From the NCBI GenBank assembly GCA_947502145.1, contig CANMYO010000001.1:372001-436000 (forward strand): 64,000 nt of DNA, given 5' to 3'. Source of the stretch: an uncultured Paracoccaceae bacterium (lineage in GTDB: Bacteria > Pseudomonadota > Alphaproteobacteria > Rhodobacterales > Rhodobacteraceae). The notes beneath the pieces were generated by a model. It had not been told where the DNA came from and made no database searches. It saw only the letters and a program-made list of their open reading frames with translations. Both the position numbers and the translations under genes were made by a program. This document shows, piece by piece, positions 54,162 to 64,000 of this stretch. Positions within the stretch are counted from its first letter, which is position 1; each line of letters starts with the position of its first letter.

Positions 54162-55055
54162 TCAGAAATTGAAATTCAGTTTCAGCGATCCAAGAACCTG
54201 ACCCTCTGGCTGGCCCTCAAATTCTTCGGATAGATAGGTCACGCCGTAGAACAGCGATATGTCAGGGGCAGGTTGCCAATGCACACCAGCCCTTGCCCGT
54301 GTGCGTGTTTCGGCAACAACATAGCCTTGATCCGCCGGCAAGAACGCACTGCTCTCGACAGCGGCAACATCAGCGCCAATCAGATAGGACACGCCAGTCG
54401 CACCACTACTCACGCCGCGATAGAGTTGCCCAGTTACAACATCGCGCAGCCACAAATCGCCTTGCCCCACGGGGCCGATCAGAACATCCACCCCGGCGCG
54501 CAACAAGTCTTCGACACCCGTTTGCGCAGATACGAAGGGACGCACGCTTACCACGTCACTGATCCGGTAATCGCGGGTCACAGCGGCAGTCCCGCTCAAG
54601 TAGACTTCGTTTGGGACCTCGCTCGCGGTCGGTGGACGCGGCATGCTTAGCGCGCGATGGAAGGCCTCTTGAAACTGGGACAGCCCGGTTTGTTCACCGA
54701 CGGCGGTAACATCAACCCCGAGCGAAAACATCGCGGAGCCATGTGCGAAATGCGTATGAAGTCCAGCCGACAATGCGCCCACGTAAGGGCGGCCATCTTC
54801 GCCACGTTGGGGCGCAAGTATTTCCGCACGCAGTCGAAACTCCAAAATCTCACCAAATGGTTGCGCGGTCGGGTCAACGCCAATCGGGCCGCGCACGTGA
54901 CTGAACACATAAGACCCCGTCCGCCACCGGTCATGGGTGTCACCAAGTTGGTCATTTGTGAACAGGCGGCCATTGCCCAATGTGCCGCGCTCTTGCGCGA
55001 CAGCAGGTGCAGACATGACGAGACAGGCCAATCCGAGGGCAGCAAAAATACGCAT
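54162..55055 (-). CDS. LpxR-family outer-membrane protein (lipid A deacylase-like)
   Basis: A 297-residue protein with a Sec signal peptide (MRIFAALGLACLVMSAPAVAQ) and an outer-membrane barrel pattern ending in Phe (LKLNFNF). LFTNDQLGDTHDRWRTGSY near the N-terminus is the Asn-Asp and D-x-x-Y-x-x-G pattern of the LpxR/DUF2219 family; RPYVGALSAGLHTHF and SEEFEGQPEGQV fit later family blocks. LpxR removes the 3'-acyloxyacyl chain of lipid A. Key catalytic residues are only partly checked by eye. AAGGATC precedes the ATG. Confidence 0.78.
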   Translation of the reverse strand: MRIFAALGLACLVMSAPAVAQERGTLGNGRLFTNDQLGDTHDRWRTGSYVFSHVRGPIGVDPTAQPFGEILEFRLRAEILAPQRGEDGRPYVGALSAGLHTHFAHGSAMFSLGVDVTAVGEQTGLSQFQEAFHRALSMPRPPTASEVPNEVYLSGTAAVTRDYRISDVVSVRPFVSAQTGVEDLLRAGVDVLIGPVGQGDLWLRDVVTGQLYRGVSSGATGVSYLIGADVAAVESSAFLPADQGYVVAETRTRARAGVHWQPAPDISLFYGVTYLSEEFEGQPEGQVLGSLKLNFNF

Positions 55056-55342
55056 CTTCGATCCTTCACCGGCCCCCAGCCAATCACGAGCCTAGATAGT
55101 CAAAGCGAGTCGCACCAGCGCTCACGCCCAGATCGCAAACTGCTATGTCAGGATGGCAACAGTGAGGAGATCGGGGCTGGGAAAAATTGTTGGTATATGA
55201 GGCGACACTAATGCCTGGTTGGTTGATTTTGTCCTAATCCTCGGTTGGAATCCGGTCCCAAAATCGCCAAATCCACGGGTGGCTTGCAATAAAATCGGAA
55301 TCCCTGTCCACTGAAGGGCCAATTATGGTCAAGAGGAGCCGG
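55056..55342. other. Intergenic region before the glycogen operon
   Basis: A 287-base gap between the divergent LpxR-like and glgB genes. It probably holds both promoters. I see no clear consensus boxes, operators or small genes. Confidence 0.4.
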
Positions 55343-57586
55343 ATGCCAAAGGTCAGCCCGAAGACATTGCCACAGGTCTCATCCTTGATTGACTATAACG
55401 CTGCCCGCGCAATTCTTGAGGGGCGCTGCGCTGATCCCTTTGCCCATCTTGGTCCACAGAAGCGCGATAAACATTGGTTGCTGACGGTGTTTGTCCCTGG
55501 TGCCGACGCCTTGCATGCTGTTGACGGTGATGGCACGAAAACTGGATTGCCCCCTGTCGAGGACCATCCGGGGCTTTTTGCCCGGGTTTTTGCCAAGGCG
55601 CCGGATTACACGCTGGAGGCTGAGCGTGACGGGACAACATGGTCGTTTGAAGACCCCTACAGGTTTGGCCCCGTCCTGACTGAATCTGACCTCTATTATT
55701 TGGGTGAGGGTAGCTATCAGCGAAGTTGGCATGCGCTTGGCTCCCACAGGATGCAACATGGCGGGGTCACCGGAACACATTTTGCCGTTTGGGCCCCAAA
55801 TGCCCGACGGGTTTCGGTGGTCGGGGATTTCAATATGTGGGACGGGCGGCGTGCACCGATGCGACAGGCCAGCGACAGCGGAATCTGGGAAATCTTCCTG
55901 CCCGATGTGGCCGAAGGGGCCGCCTACAAATACGAAATCATCGGGCATGATGGCACTGTGCTGCCCTTGCGCGCAGACCCCTATGGATTTGGCGCCGAAC
56001 ATCCACCGAAAACCGCCTCTGTTGTGCGTGATATCTCCAGTCCCAAATGGACCGACGACACATGGTTGGGCGAACGTGGCGAAAAACAGCGGATTGATGC
56101 GCCGGTCAGCATCTACGAGGTCAACCTTTCCAGCTGGAAGCGCGCAGAAGGCAATCGACCGCTGTCCTACGTGGAGCTGGCAGAGGAACTGGTCGCTTAC
56201 GCCGACTGGATGGGTTTTACCCATATTGAGCTGATGCCCATTTCAGAACACCCGTTTGACGGATCCTGGGGTTACCAACCAGTTGGCCTTTATGCGCCAA
56301 CGATCCGCCATGGAACCCCTGATAAATTTCGATTTTTTGTAGATGCCGCGCACGCAAAGGGGCTGGGCGTTTTATTGGACTGGGTGCCGGGGCATTTCCC
56401 AACGGATGCACATGGCCTGGGCAATTTTGACGGCACGCACCTTTATGAACATGCCGACCCAAAAGAAGGTTTTCATCAGGATTGGAATACGTTGATCTTC
56501 AACTATGGACGGTTGGAGGTTGCAAACTACCTCACCTCTAATGCGCTTTTCTGGCTGGAGGAATATCACCTTGATGGGCTGCGCGTGGATGCTGTCGCCT
56601 CGATGCTGTATCGCGACTATTCCCGCGACGATGGCGCATGGATCCCAAATAAGGATGGCGGCCGGGAGAACTATGAAGCGATCGCCTTGCTGCAGGCGGT
56701 GAATACGCTCACCTATGGGGAATGTGATGGCATCATGACTGTTGCCGAGGAAAGCACCGCCTTTCCGGGCGTGTCGCGCGCTGTTGATCACGGCGGACTT
56801 GGCTTTGGCTACAAGTGGAACATGGGCTGGATGAATGACAGCCTGCATTTCATGCAGTTGGACCCAATCCATCGGCAACACCACCATCACCAGTTCACTT
56901 TCAGCCTGCATTACGCATTTTCCGAAAACTACATCCTGCCGATCAGCCACGACGAAGTTGTGCATGGCAAGGGGTCAATGCTGAACAAGATGCCCGGACC
57001 TCGTTGGGAAAGGTTTGCCAATCTGCGCGCCTATTACGGGTTCATGTGGACCCATCCGGGCAAGAAACTTTTGTTCATGGGACAGGAGTTCGCCCAAAGT
57101 GCCGAATGGAACCATAACCAAAGCCTCGACTGGCACGAATGCGACATACCCGATCACAGGGGCATGCAGGCATGGGTGCGCGATCTGAACCGGGTATATC
57201 GCGCCCATCCTGCATTGCACGTCAACGACACCCGGCCCAGTGGTTTTCAGTGGCTTGAAGCGAATGACGCCGCCAACAGCGTCTTTGCCTTTATGCGGAA
57301 TGGCAATGAGGGGGACGCGCGTGTCGTGGTCGTGATCAACCTGACCCCGGTTGAGCGCCACAGCTATCGCATTGGATTACCATTGGCTGGCGTTTGGCGG
57401 GAAACATTGAACTCTGACGCGCAGGAATATGGCGGCGGCGGTCGTGGGAACCTTGGACAGGTCGCAACAGAAGACCGGCATTGGATGGGACAGGAACAGT
57501 CTGCACAACTGACGCTGCCGCCATTGTCGACGATTATACTAACACATGCGTCATCGGGAGAAGCGCAAAGGGAGGAGCCATCATGA
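55343..57586 (+). CDS. glgB: 1,4-alpha-glucan branching enzyme
   Basis: A 747-residue GH13 enzyme with an N-terminal N1 domain and CBM48, then the barrel. [15 protein letters not shown] holds the nucleophile Asp, [13 protein letters not shown] the acid Glu, and [15 protein letters not shown] the third catalytic Asp. The ATG at 55343 has AGGAG 5 bases upstream. It forms alpha-1,6 branches in glycogen. First gene of glgBCAX-pgm; stop overlaps glgC by ATGA. Confidence 0.96.
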   Translation: MPKVSPKTLPQVSSLIDYNAARAILEGRCADPFAHLGPQKRDKHWLLTVFVPGADALHAVDGDGTKTGLPPVEDHPGLFARVFAKAPDYTLEAERDGTTWSFEDPYRFGPVLTESDLYYLGEGSYQRSWHALGSHRMQHGGVTGTHFAVWAPNARRVSVVGDFNMWDGRRAPMRQASDSGIWEIFLPDVAEGAAYKYEIIGHDGTVLPLRADPYGFGAEHPPKTASVVRDISSPKWTDDTWLGERGEKQRIDAPVSIYEVNLSSWKRAEGNRPLSYVELAEELVAYADWMGFTHIELMPISEHPFDGSWGYQPVGLYAPTIRHGTPDKFRFFVDAAHAKGLGVLLDWVPGHFPTDAHGLGNFDGTHLYEHADPKEGFHQDWNTLIFNYGRLEVANYLTSNALFWLEEYHLDGLRVDAVASMLYRDYSRDDGAWIPNKDGGRENYEAIALLQAVNTLTYGECDGIMTVAEESTAFPGVSRAVDHGGLGFGYKWNMGWMNDSLHFMQLDPIHRQHHHHQFTFSLHYAFSENYILPISHDEVVHGKGSMLNKMPGPRWERFANLRAYYGFMWTHPGKKLLFMGQEFAQSAEWNHNQSLDWHECDIPDHRGMQAWVRDLNRVYRAHPALHVNDTRPSGFQWLEANDAANSVFAFMRNGNEGDARVVVVINLTPVERHSYRIGLPLAGVWRETLNSDAQEYGGGGRGNLGQVATEDRHWMGQEQSAQLTLPPLSTIILTHASSGEAQREEPS

Positions 57587-58854
57587 AACCAGTACCCAAC
57601 CACAGGCTATCCAATCGAGCGATGGCATTTGTTCTGGCCGGCGGTCGCGGCAGCCGGCTGAAGGAATTGACGGACGTGCGCGCCAAACCGGCGGTTTATT
57701 TTGGTGGCAAAACCCGGATTATTGATTTCGCCCTGTCAAATGCGCTCAATTCCGGCATCCGCAAGATGGCCGTTGCGACGCAATACAAGGCCCACAGCCT
57801 GATCCGACATTGCCAGCGCGGGTGGAACTTTTTACGGGCGGAACGAAATGAATACCTGGACATCCTTCCTGCCTCTCAGCGCGTGGCAGAAAACAAGTGG
57901 TATCTTGGGACCGCAGATGCGGTAACCCAGAATATTGACATCATCGACAGTTATGATGTTGATTTCATTGTCGTTCTTGCGGGTGATCACATCTACAAGA
58001 TGGATTATGAGGTGATGCTGCAACAACACCTGCATGCGGGCGCCGATGTGACCATCGGCTGCTTGACCGTGCCCCGGATGGAGGCGACCGCCTTTGGGGT
58101 CATGCATTGCGACGAAAAGGATCGGGTCACGGCGTTCTTGGAAAAACCGGACGATCCACCGTGTATTCCCGGTGATCCAGATCACGCGCTTGCGTCGATG
58201 GGGATCTACGTTTTTCGCTGGGAGCTGTTGCGCGAACTCTTGTTGAAGGATGCCGCGGACAGCAATTCGGCACATGATTTTGGCAATGACATCATTCCGC
58301 AGATCGTCAAGGGCGGAAAGGCGATGGCGCATCGGTTTGAAGAAAGCTGCGTAACGTCTGGTCTGGAAACGGAACCATATTGGCGAGACGTCGGAACGGT
58401 TGACGCTTTTTGGCGGGCGAACATTGATCTCACCAGTTTTACGCCGCCGCTTGATCTTTACGACACAAGCTGGCCGATCTGGACCTATGCCGAAAGCGTG
58501 CCGCCCGCGAAGTTCATCCATAACGAAGAGGGTCGGCGCGGCAACGCCGTGTCCTCCATGGTGTCGGGGAACTGCATTATCTCCGGGTCCGAGATCAAAG
58601 AATCTCTCTTGTTCACCGGCGTGCGCACCCATTCATTCAGTGCGATGGACCGCGTTGTGGCCCTGCCCAATGTGCAGGTTCACCGAAACGCGCAATTGAA
58701 GGACTGCGTTATTGATCGTGGCGTGATTATCCCGGAGGGACTTGTCATCGGCGAAGACCCCGATGAGGACGCCAAGTGGTTCCGGCGCACAGATAGCGGC
58801 GTGGTCCTGATCACGCAGCCAATGCTTGACCGACGCGCACAGAATCTGGACTGA
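57583..58854 (+). CDS. glgC: Glucose-1-phosphate adenylyltransferase
   Basis: A 423-residue ADP-glucose pyrophosphorylase. [20 protein letters not shown] is the nucleotide-binding start, followed by [38 protein letters not shown] and a C-terminal left-handed beta-helix are in place. Makes ADP-glucose, the committed step of glycogen synthesis. In alphaproteobacteria it is typically activated by fructose 6-phosphate and pyruvate. GGGAGGAG lies upstream; overlaps glgB by ATGA. Confidence 0.97.
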   Translation: MKPVPNHRLSNRAMAFVLAGGRGSRLKELTDVRAKPAVYFGGKTRIIDFALSNALNSGIRKMAVATQYKAHSLIRHCQRGWNFLRAERNEYLDILPASQRVAENKWYLGTADAVTQNIDIIDSYDVDFIVVLAGDHIYKMDYEVMLQQHLHAGADVTIGCLTVPRMEATAFGVMHCDEKDRVTAFLEKPDDPPCIPGDPDHALASMGIYVFRWELLRELLLKDAADSNSAHDFGNDIIPQIVKGGKAMAHRFEESCVTSGLETEPYWRDVGTVDAFWRANIDLTSFTPPLDLYDTSWPIWTYAESVPPAKFIHNEEGRRGNAVSSMVSGNCIISGSEIKESLLFTGVRTHSFSAMDRVVALPNVQVHRNAQLKDCVIDRGVIIPEGLVIGEDPDEDAKWFRRTDSGVVLITQPMLDRRAQNLD

Positions 58855-58856
58855 CC

Positions 58857-60287
58857 ATGCCGGGCAAGGTTCTTTCTGTGGCGTCCGAGGTTGTGCCGTT
58901 CATCAAGACAGGTGGCCTTGCCGATGTTGCCGGTGCATTGCCCAGCGCTTTGGCCGATCACGGTTGGGACATGCGGACCCTGATGCCGGGCTACCGCGGC
59001 CTGCAGAAAGGTCCGAACGCCTCAAAGGTCCTTTGGTCCGTTGACGATCTCTTTGGGGGGCCCGCTTCGGTCAGATCATGCACGCAAGGCGGCGCGGCCG
59101 TCCTGATGCTCGATGCGCCACACCTCTTTGATCGTGACGGTGGCCCATATGGCGACCCAAAGGATTTCAAGGACAATGCTATCCGCTTTGCTGCTCTCAG
59201 TTGGGCAGCCGCGGACATTGCGCAAAATGGTTTGCAGGATGGCTGGACGCCTGCGGTCCTGCACGCCCACGATTGGCAGGCAGGTCTCGCCCCCGCCTAT
59301 TTGCAGTTCGCCGGGTCATCTGTGAAATCCGTAACGACCGTCCATAATATTGCGTTTCAGGGAAATGCGTCGGCTGCGTTGCTAGGCGCTCTGAAGTTGC
59401 CGATTTCTGCGTTCACGCCGGATTGTCTGGAATACTGGGGGCATCTCAGCACGCTGAAAGCGGGGCTGGTGACTGCAGATGCCGTAACGACGGTCAGCCC
59501 CACCTATGCGGCAGAGCTGATGCGACCGGAATTCGGAATGGGCCTTGATGGTGTAATCGCGAGCCGCAGCGCCGACCTGCACGGCATCCTCAACGGCATC
59601 GACCTGGACCTTTGGAACCCGGCCACCGATCCGGAGATCAAGCCCTTTCGCATCGGTGACATGAAAGGAAAGGGACTTAACCGAACCGCGCTGCTGGCTG
59701 AGTTTGGCCTGTCCGACATCTCTGGTCCGCTTGCGGTCATTGTGAGCAGGCTCACAACGCAAAAGGGCATTGACCTGCTCTCGCAGGCCATTCCCGACTT
59801 TGTCGCCTCAGGAGGGGGGCTTGCTGTTCTGGGCTCTGGTGATCCAGATCTGGAAGAACAGCTCAAGGTGTTGGCCAAGGCGCATCCCGGGAAGGTTGGT
59901 CTGCGGATCGGATATGATGATTCACTTTCTCACCGCATGTTTGCAGGTGGGGATGCAGTCCTTGTTCCATCCCGTTTTGAACCGTGCGGTTTGACCCAAA
60001 TGTATGGGCTGCGCTATGGCGCGATTCCCGTTGTTGCCGCGACAGGCGGCCTTGCTGATACGGTTATTGACGCAAACCCGATGGCCCTTGCAGATGGAGT
60101 CGCGACCGGTATTCAGTTCCATCCGGTTGATGCAATGTCATTCGGACGTGCGCTGCGACAGTTGTCCACGCTTTTCGCTCAAAGGCCGGTTTGGCGCAGA
60201 ATGCAGAAACGGGGGATGACCCAGCATCTTGGCTGGGCTACATCATCTGCCAAATATGCGGCCTTGTATGAAAGTCTTATTGCGTGA
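58857..60287 (+). CDS. glgA: Glycogen synthase
   Basis: A 476-residue GT5 enzyme. KTGGLADV (residues 17-24) binds ADP-glucose, HAHDWQAGLAPAYL and VHNIAFQG are in the first domain, and PSRFEPCGLTQMYGLRYG holds the catalytic E-X7-E in the second. Extends alpha-1,4-glucan from ADP-glucose. Starts 2 bases after glgC; its stop overlaps the glgX start by GTGA. Confidence 0.97.
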   Translation: MPGKVLSVASEVVPFIKTGGLADVAGALPSALADHGWDMRTLMPGYRGLQKGPNASKVLWSVDDLFGGPASVRSCTQGGAAVLMLDAPHLFDRDGGPYGDPKDFKDNAIRFAALSWAAADIAQNGLQDGWTPAVLHAHDWQAGLAPAYLQFAGSSVKSVTTVHNIAFQGNASAALLGALKLPISAFTPDCLEYWGHLSTLKAGLVTADAVTTVSPTYAAELMRPEFGMGLDGVIASRSADLHGILNGIDLDLWNPATDPEIKPFRIGDMKGKGLNRTALLAEFGLSDISGPLAVIVSRLTTQKGIDLLSQAIPDFVASGGGLAVLGSGDPDLEEQLKVLAKAHPGKVGLRIGYDDSLSHRMFAGGDAVLVPSRFEPCGLTQMYGLRYGAIPVVAATGGLADTVIDANPMALADGVATGIQFHPVDAMSFGRALRQLSTLFAQRPVWRRMQKRGMTQHLGWATSSAKYAALYESLIA

Positions 60288-62413
60288 ACGCACACCTCAC
60301 ATCTGACATCCCCACGGCGCTTCAGGGACACCCGTTGTCATCTGGCAAACCCCATCCACTTGGCGCGACGTTTAATGGCGAAGGTGTAAATTTCGCGGTC
60401 TTCTCGCATCATGCAGAGCGGGTCGAACTCTGCCTGTTCAGCGATGACGGACGCAAAGAGCGCGCCCGGATACCGCTCACGGAGCGTGACGGAGACGTTT
60501 GGCACATCTTTATTGCCGGGCTGCACCCCGGTGCAAAGTACGGGTTCCGTGTCCATGGTCCCTATGACCCGGAAAACGGTCATCGGTTCAATCCCAACAA
60601 ATTGCTTCTTGACCCTTATGCCAAACGTATTTTCGGCAAATATCGCTGGTCTGATGCGATGATGGGCTACAGGGTCGGCAGCCCACGCGAGGACCTCAGT
60701 TTTGATCCGCGCGATTCCGCCTTTTGCGTGCCCCGATCAATGGTTGTCGACCCGTCATTCAACTGGGGCAGCGATGCACCGCCTGCCGTGTCACGCTCTG
60801 ACACGGTTCTTTACGAGACACACGTCAAAGGTATGACCGCACAGATGCCGGGTGTTCCATACGCGCAGCGGGGCACGTTTCTGGGGCTGTGCAGTGAACC
60901 CGTGCTTGACCATCTTACGAAACTGGGGATCACGACGGTGCAACTGATGCCGGCGCAGGCCTTCATGGATGACCGGTTTCTTGTCGACCAGGGGCTCAGC
61001 AACTACTGGGGCTACAACACGATCGGGTTCTTCGCGCCAGAGCCGCGCTACATGACCGATCAGGGCATATGGGAATTCCAGACGATGGTGCGACGGTTCC
61101 ACGCGGCCGGGATCGAAGTGGTGCTTGACGTCGTCTATAACCACACAGCCGAAGGCAACCATCTCGGCCCAACACTCTGCCATCGCGGCTTTGACAATCT
61201 TGCCTACTATCGCCTGGCGGACGACAAGCGGTTTTATATCAATGATACCGGTGTGGGGAATGTCTTGAACACGCAACACCCAATGGTGCTGCGGATGGTC
61301 ATGGACAGCATGCGGTACTGGGTTGAAGTCATGCATGTTGACGGCTTTCGCTTTGACTTGGCGACGTCGCTTGCGCGCGAGAACAATGGATTTGACAGAC
61401 AGGGCGGGTTCCTTGATGCGCTGCGCCAGGACCCCGTACTTGGCAAAGTCAAATTGATCGCAGAACCTTGGGACCTTGGTCCGGGGGGCTATCAGCTTGG
61501 CAATTGGCCGCATCCCTTCCTTGAGTTCAACGACAAATTTCGCGACGGGATTCGCAAATTCTGGCGCGGCGATGCGGGCCAGATGCCCGACTTTGCCAAA
61601 CGAATCCTCGGCAGTGCCGAGCAATTCGACCATTCGGGTCGTGCCGCAACAACATCGCTCAATTTCGTGAGCGTCCACGATGGGTTCTGCCTTGAGGATC
61701 TGGTCAGCTACAATGTCAAACGGAACGCTGCCAATGGCGAAAATGGGCGTGACGGAAAGGACGACAATTACTCGGACAATCTGGGGCTTGAGGGTCCGAC
61801 GGATGACCCCGACATTCGCGCTGCCCGCGACCTGCGCAAGCGCAACATGCTTGCAACCGTCTTCCTGTCGCAGGGAACCCCCTTGATTTTAAACGGCGAT
61901 GAGTTCGGCAACTCGCAAGACGGGAACAACAACACCTATGGGCAGGACAATGAAATCGGTTGGGTCGACTGGAGCAATCCAGACCAGGCGCTTCTCGACT
62001 TTGTCTGCCGTCTTACTGCAGTTCGCCGGAAACATTCGGTGCTACGTCAGACCCGGTTTCTGCATTCGCGACCGCGCGACAGGGACGGTATCCCTGACCT
62101 GTTCTGGCGCTTGCCGAATGGCCAACCACCCGGCCATGCAGATTGGCAGGACCCCAACTGGCGCACTCTATGTGTCGAGGTCAGGACATCTTCGGGAACG
62201 CCGGAGTATGACGCGTCTGACGACGTACTGTTTCTGACTTTCAACTGCGGGCCGCAAACCGACGTGGCTTTGCCGCCCTGTGATGCTGGCGAAATGTGGG
62301 AACTTATCCTCGATACTACACGACCAGAGGATGGGCCAACCTGCGTCACCGGGACATCAACACCAGTCAACGCAAATGCAGTCTGTGTATTCGCCAGAAC
62401 TGCCGCAACCTGA
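60284..62413 (+). CDS. glgX: Glycogen debranching enzyme
   Basis: A 709-residue isoamylase-type GH13 enzyme with an N-terminal CBM48 (LGATFNGEGVNFAVFS). DVVYNHTAEGNHLGPTL is region I, VDGFRFDLATSLAR holds the nucleophile Asp, LIAEPWDLGPGGYQLG the acid Glu, and NFVSVHDGFCLEDL the third Asp. It removes side chains left by phosphorylase. It starts with GTG, translationally coupled to glgA. No glgP is seen in the window. Confidence 0.96.
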   Translation: MNAHLTSDIPTALQGHPLSSGKPHPLGATFNGEGVNFAVFSHHAERVELCLFSDDGRKERARIPLTERDGDVWHIFIAGLHPGAKYGFRVHGPYDPENGHRFNPNKLLLDPYAKRIFGKYRWSDAMMGYRVGSPREDLSFDPRDSAFCVPRSMVVDPSFNWGSDAPPAVSRSDTVLYETHVKGMTAQMPGVPYAQRGTFLGLCSEPVLDHLTKLGITTVQLMPAQAFMDDRFLVDQGLSNYWGYNTIGFFAPEPRYMTDQGIWEFQTMVRRFHAAGIEVVLDVVYNHTAEGNHLGPTLCHRGFDNLAYYRLADDKRFYINDTGVGNVLNTQHPMVLRMVMDSMRYWVEVMHVDGFRFDLATSLARENNGFDRQGGFLDALRQDPVLGKVKLIAEPWDLGPGGYQLGNWPHPFLEFNDKFRDGIRKFWRGDAGQMPDFAKRILGSAEQFDHSGRAATTSLNFVSVHDGFCLEDLVSYNVKRNAANGENGRDGKDDNYSDNLGLEGPTDDPDIRAARDLRKRNMLATVFLSQGTPLILNGDEFGNSQDGNNNTYGQDNEIGWVDWSNPDQALLDFVCRLTAVRRKHSVLRQTRFLHSRPRDRDGIPDLFWRLPNGQPPGHADWQDPNWRTLCVEVRTSSGTPEYDASDDVLFLTFNCGPQTDVALPPCDAGEMWELILDTTRPEDGPTCVTGTSTPVNANAVCVFARTAAT

Positions 62414-64000
<1,587 letters not shown>

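Overview
The window looks like a chromosomal segment of a Rhodobacteraceae (Roseobacter-group) alphaproteobacterium. The reasons are: a SAM/SAH-type riboswitch directly in front of metK, an RNA class reported from Rhodobacterales; an Irr-type Fur regulator near fabA/fabB/fabI; the conserved miaB / phoH-ybeY-corC-lnt / metK-trmB / aroA-cmk neighbourhood; and the high-GC codon use. No tRNA, rRNA, CRISPR, prophage or intact insertion sequence was found. The only mobile-element relative is a REP-associated transposase gene that seems to have lost its catalytic residues.

Layout. 1-2.6 kb: the end of an arsenate-resistance operon (arsC, ArsJ-associated GAPDH, arsJ). 2.6-4.4 kb: a chloramphenicol acetyltransferase-like gene, a GNAT gene and an exported protein, all on the minus strand. 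4.4-15 kb: a minus-strand housekeeping block (cmk, aroA, trmB, metK with riboswitch, lnt, corC, ybeY, phoH, a lipoprotein and an OmpA-like protein sharing a small two-cysteine motif, miaB). 15-23.7 kb: a glycosyltransferase-like gene, the degenerate transposase, irr, a fatty acid desaturase, fabA, fabB and fabI, mixed with small genes (DUF1428, VOC, FKBP). 23.7-29.5 kb: a plus-strand catabolic and efflux run (HAD dehalogenase-like, alpha/beta hydrolase, PLP lyase, PcaD-like hydrolase, TetA-like MFS, zinc alcohol dehydrogenase). 29.5-32.8 kb: a fused E1 alpha-beta 2-oxoacid dehydrogenase coupled to a FabD-like acyltransferase.

32.8-47.4 kb is a glycan-utilisation locus. A LacI regulator is divergent from a long minus-strand operon encoding a CUT1 ABC importer, a GH2 beta-mannosidase, a GH43 beta-xylosidase or arabinofuranosidase, two Gfo/Idh/MocA dehydrogenases and two xylose-isomerase-like TIM barrels, with an ornithine-cyclodeaminase-like gene at the end. 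A perfect 10-bp inverted repeat overlaps the predicted operon promoter and is the best operator candidate. 47.4-53 kb: a 3-hydroxyisobutyrate-dehydrogenase-family gene divergent from gcvT-gcvH-gcvP, which has a tandem glycine riboswitch leader. 53-55 kb: a Hint-domain protein and an LpxR-like outer-membrane protein. 55.3-64 kb: the glycogen operon glgB-glgC-glgA-glgX-pgm, cut by the window end.

The arsenic genes turn arsenate into an exportable organoarsenical. The ABC/GH locus imports and cleaves hemicellulose-type oligosaccharides, and the glg operon stores the resulting glucose phosphate. FabA/FabB/FabI and the desaturase set membrane unsaturation. I saw no single unmistakable new system. 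The best candidates for unknown biology are the E1-fusion/acyltransferase pair, the paired dehydrogenase plus TIM-barrel enzymes in the glycan operon, and the duplicated two-cysteine envelope motif.
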